64,000 nt of DNA from Streptomyces sp. R302 (lineage in GTDB: Bacteria > Actinomycetota > Actinomycetes > Streptomycetales > Streptomycetaceae), in NCBI RefSeq assembly GCF_012927245.1, contig NZ_JABBGE010000001.1, forward strand, positions 897,513 through 961,512, in the 5' to 3' direction. The notes below the pieces were generated by a model, which saw nothing but the letters and a program-made list of their open reading frames with translations, did no database searches and was not told the origin of the DNA. Position 1 is the stretch's first letter. Every line of letters begins with the position of its first letter. A program made the translations under genes and the position numbers. Shown here one piece after another: positions 60,418 through 64,000 of this stretch.

Positions 60418-62352
60418 TCAGATTCCCTTGATCGTGATGGCGACGGTGGAGCCCTCAGGGGCGGTCGTCCCGCCCTCGACGGACTGGCCCGTGACCTCGT
60501 CGCCGAGGAAGGGGAAGCTCTTCTCCACCTTCACCTCGAAGCCGGCCGCCTCCAGCTTCTCGCGGGCCTCGCCGGTCGACAGGCCGACGACGTCCGGCAC
60601 CTCGACCGGGCGCGGGCCCTTGGAGACGGTCAGGGTGACGGCGTCGCCCTTCGCGGCCCGGCTGCCCTCGGCGAGGGACTGGGCGGCGACCGAACCGGCG
60701 TCCTCGGGGGAGTGCACCCGCTCCGGCGCGACGGAGACCTCGAGACCGGCCTCCCGGAGGGTGGCGGTGGCGTCGGCGACGGTCTCGCCGGTCACGTCCG
60801 GGACGTCGACCGGTGCGCCCTTGCTGACCACGAGGGCCACGGCCGAGTCCGGGGCCCGCTCGGTGCCCGGCTCCGGGTCGGAGCCGATCACCGAGCCCTG
60901 GGCGACGGTCGTGCTGAAGGCGGAGGTGACCACGCCGGGCGCGAGGCCCTGCTCGGTGAGGATCCGCCTGGCCTCGTCGAGCGGCTTGTTCCTGAGGTTG
61001 GGGACCTTCACGATCTCCGGGCCCCGGGAGAGGGTGAGGGTGACGGTGGCGTGGCTGCGGACCCGCTCGCCGGGCGCGGGGTGGACGGCCATCACGGTGC
61101 CGCGCTCGTACACGTCGCTGAAGGCGCGCTTCGTCGTGCCCAGCTCCAGGCCGGCGTCGGCGAGCCGCTCGGTCGCCGCCTGCTCGGTCTGGCCGAGGAC
61201 GGCGGGGACGCGGGTGAACTGGCCGGCGTTGATGTACCAGACGCCGCCGCCGAGGCCCAGGGCCAGCAGCACGCCGAGGACGATCAGGAGCGGGCCGCGC
61301 GGCGCCGGGCGGCGGACGCGGCGGCGGGGCCCGGCCTGCGGGGGCTCGGGCGTGGCGAGGCGGCTGGTGTGCTGGACGGCGTGCGGGTCGGCGTGCGGGT
61401 CGGCGGCCTCCGGCGCGGGCACCGGGCGGGCGATCACGCTGGTGCGGTCCTCGCCGGTGTCCCGCTGCTCGGTCCTCGCCCGCGGCGGCAGCGCGTCGAG
61501 CTGCTCGTCGGTGAGCGCGGCCCGCGCCTCCCGGAGCAGGGCGAGCAGCGCCACGGCATCGTGCGGCCGGACCTCGGGGTTGCGGGCGGTCGCGGCGGCG
61601 ACCAGCTCGTCGAGTCCGAGCGGCAGGCCGGGGACGGCGGCGGACGGGGCCGGCACGTCGGTGTTCAGGTGCTGGTAGAGGACCTGGGCGGGGGTGTCGC
61701 CGGAGTGCGGCTTGCCGCCGGTCAGCATCTCGTACAGGACGACGCCGCAGGCGTACACGTCGGCCCGGGTGTCGGCGGTGCCGTGCTCGATCTGCTCGGG
61801 GGCGAGGTACGAGACGGTGCCGAGGACCGCGCCGGTGGTGGCGGTCGCCGAGCCGACGGACCGGACAAGGCCGAAGTCGGCGACCTTGACCCGGCCGTCG
61901 TCCCCTATCAGCACGTTCTCCGGCTTCATGTCCCGGTGCACGAACCCGGCCCGGTGCGCGGCGCCCAGCGCGGCGAGGACCGGCTCCAGGATGTCCAGGG
62001 CGGCGCGGGGCTGGAGGGCGCCGCGCTCGCGGAGCACGTCCCGGAGGGTGCAGCCGGAGACGTACTCCATCGCCAGGTAGACGTACGCGCCCTCGGCGCC
62101 CTGGTCGAAGACGGCGACCACGTTCGGGTGCGCGAGGCGGGCGACGGACTTCGCCTCGCGGATGAACCGCTCCACGAAGGCCGCGTCGGCCGCCAGGGCG
62201 GGATGCATCACCTTGAGCGCGAGGACGCGGTCGAGGCGGGTGTCGACGGCCCGGTAGACCGTGGCCATCCCGCCGACGGCGATGCGCGCGTCGACGCGGT
62301 AGCGGCCGTCGAGCAGCCGCCCGACGAGGGGGTCCTGAAGGGTCGTGTCCAC
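60418..62352 (-). CDS. Serine/threonine protein kinase with four PASTA domains
   Basis: Membrane kinase sensing muropeptides or lipid II, 644 residues. The kinase domain (about 17-280) has AVGGMATVYRAVD (P-loop), Lys47 in ALKVM, catalytic Asp141 in HRDMKPENV and metal Asp159 in DFGLVRS. A linker with an Asp/His-rich stretch leads to one transmembrane helix (LLIVLGVLLALGLGGGVWYI) and four extracellular PASTA repeats, each opening with a pattern like VPDVVGLSTGEAREKLEAAG. The start is a GTG. Size and position match mycobacterial PknL or PknB; I recall pknL (Rv2176) close to aroG. Confidence 0.94.
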   Translation of the reverse strand: MDTTLQDPLVGRLLDGRYRVDARIAVGGMATVYRAVDTRLDRVLALKVMHPALAADAAFVERFIREAKSVARLAHPNVVAVFDQGAEGAYVYLAMEYVSGCTLRDVLRERGALQPRAALDILEPVLAALGAAHRAGFVHRDMKPENVLIGDDGRVKVADFGLVRSVGSATATTGAVLGTVSYLAPEQIEHGTADTRADVYACGVVLYEMLTGGKPHSGDTPAQVLYQHLNTDVPAPSAAVPGLPLGLDELVAAATARNPEVRPHDAVALLALLREARAALTDEQLDALPPRARTEQRDTGEDRTSVIARPVPAPEAADPHADPHAVQHTSRLATPEPPQAGPRRRVRRPAPRGPLLIVLGVLLALGLGGGVWYINAGQFTRVPAVLGQTEQAATERLADAGLELGTTKRAFSDVYERGTVMAVHPAPGERVRSHATVTLTLSRGPEIVKVPNLRNKPLDEARRILTEQGLAPGVVTSAFSTTVAQGSVIGSDPEPGTERAPDSAVALVVSKGAPVDVPDVTGETVADATATLREAGLEVSVAPERVHSPEDAGSVAAQSLAEGSRAAKGDAVTLTVSKGPRPVEVPDVVGLSTGEAREKLEAAGFEVKVEKSFPFLGDEVTGQSVEGGTTAPEGSTVAITIKGI

Positions 62353-62440
62353 GGCGTCGAGTCTACGAGCCGGTACGGACCCGCCTCGCCCTCCGGTGCC
62401 GAACGCAGCAGGCTTGTGACCTACCCCGCCCCGGGGCGGG

Positions 62441-64000
<1,560 letters not shown>

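Overview
The window is high-GC actinobacterial chromosome. Codon usage, frequent GTG and TTG starts, stop/start overlaps of the ATGA and GTGA type, and the gene set (bcc-aa3 respiratory supercomplex, PspA, MacRS-type two-component system, ROK glucokinase, DmdR/DtxR-type iron box) all point to Streptomyces or a very close relative. It is core chromosome rather than an island. I see no phage, plasmid, CRISPR, rRNA or tRNA genes. As far as I remember it, the gene order matches S. coelicolor SCO2110 to SCO2170, and much of it matches M. tuberculosis Rv2176 to Rv2204c.

Layout. 1-9.6 kb: the end of an unidentified gene, an HtrA-like lipoprotein protease, a methyltransferase, a DUF3043 membrane protein, then an envelope-stress group (PspA, PspAA, histidine kinase, response regulator, RND exporter). 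9.7-16.2 kb: quinolinate synthase, an ErpA/IscA-type Fe-S carrier, a secreted protein of unknown function, an adenosine kinase-type PfkB enzyme and a cysteine desulfurase-TusA fusion, so NAD and Fe-S/sulfur chemistry sit together. 16.5-25.8 kb: ctaC-ctaD-ctaF, an L,D-transpeptidase and a degenerate receiver protein, then ctaE-qcrC-qcrA-qcrB, the complete cytochrome bcc-aa3 branch. 25.9-31.7 kb: trpD, a SAM-IV riboswitch before a class V aminotransferase, a stand-alone Lrp/AsnC ligand domain, a rhomboid protease, and a zinc-ribbon plus NYN-domain pair. 31.9-47.6 kb: envelope and lipid genes (two NlpC/P60 hydrolases, a metalloprotease-like lipoprotein, GT87, PimB-type mannosyltransferase, acyl-CoA ligase, SRPBCC, ArsA-like ATPase, PlsC) with glucokinase and an esterase. 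47.7-57.3 kb: MacRS-like system, D-2-hydroxyacid dehydrogenase, TrpE-TrpG fusion behind a leader-peptide attenuator, peptidoglycan amidase with an FG-GAP propeller, class II DAHP synthase. 57.4-64 kb: iron-boxed bfd, bacterioferritin, a sulfite-oxidase-like enzyme, a DUF4396 membrane protein, endonuclease IV, a PASTA kinase, and thiG-thiS-thiO.

Non-coding signals are unusually informative. They include a SAM-IV riboswitch, a trp leader peptide with three Trp codons and an attenuator hairpin, an iron box, several perfect 14-23 bp hairpin terminators, nine TANNNT boxes placed 6-8 nt before start codons (predicted leaderless mRNAs), an eight-unit 14-bp tandem repeat, a 188-bp MITE-like inverted repeat, a nested palindrome cluster, and a perfect palindrome over the ctaE start codon. 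All assignments were made by reading motifs; no database search was run.
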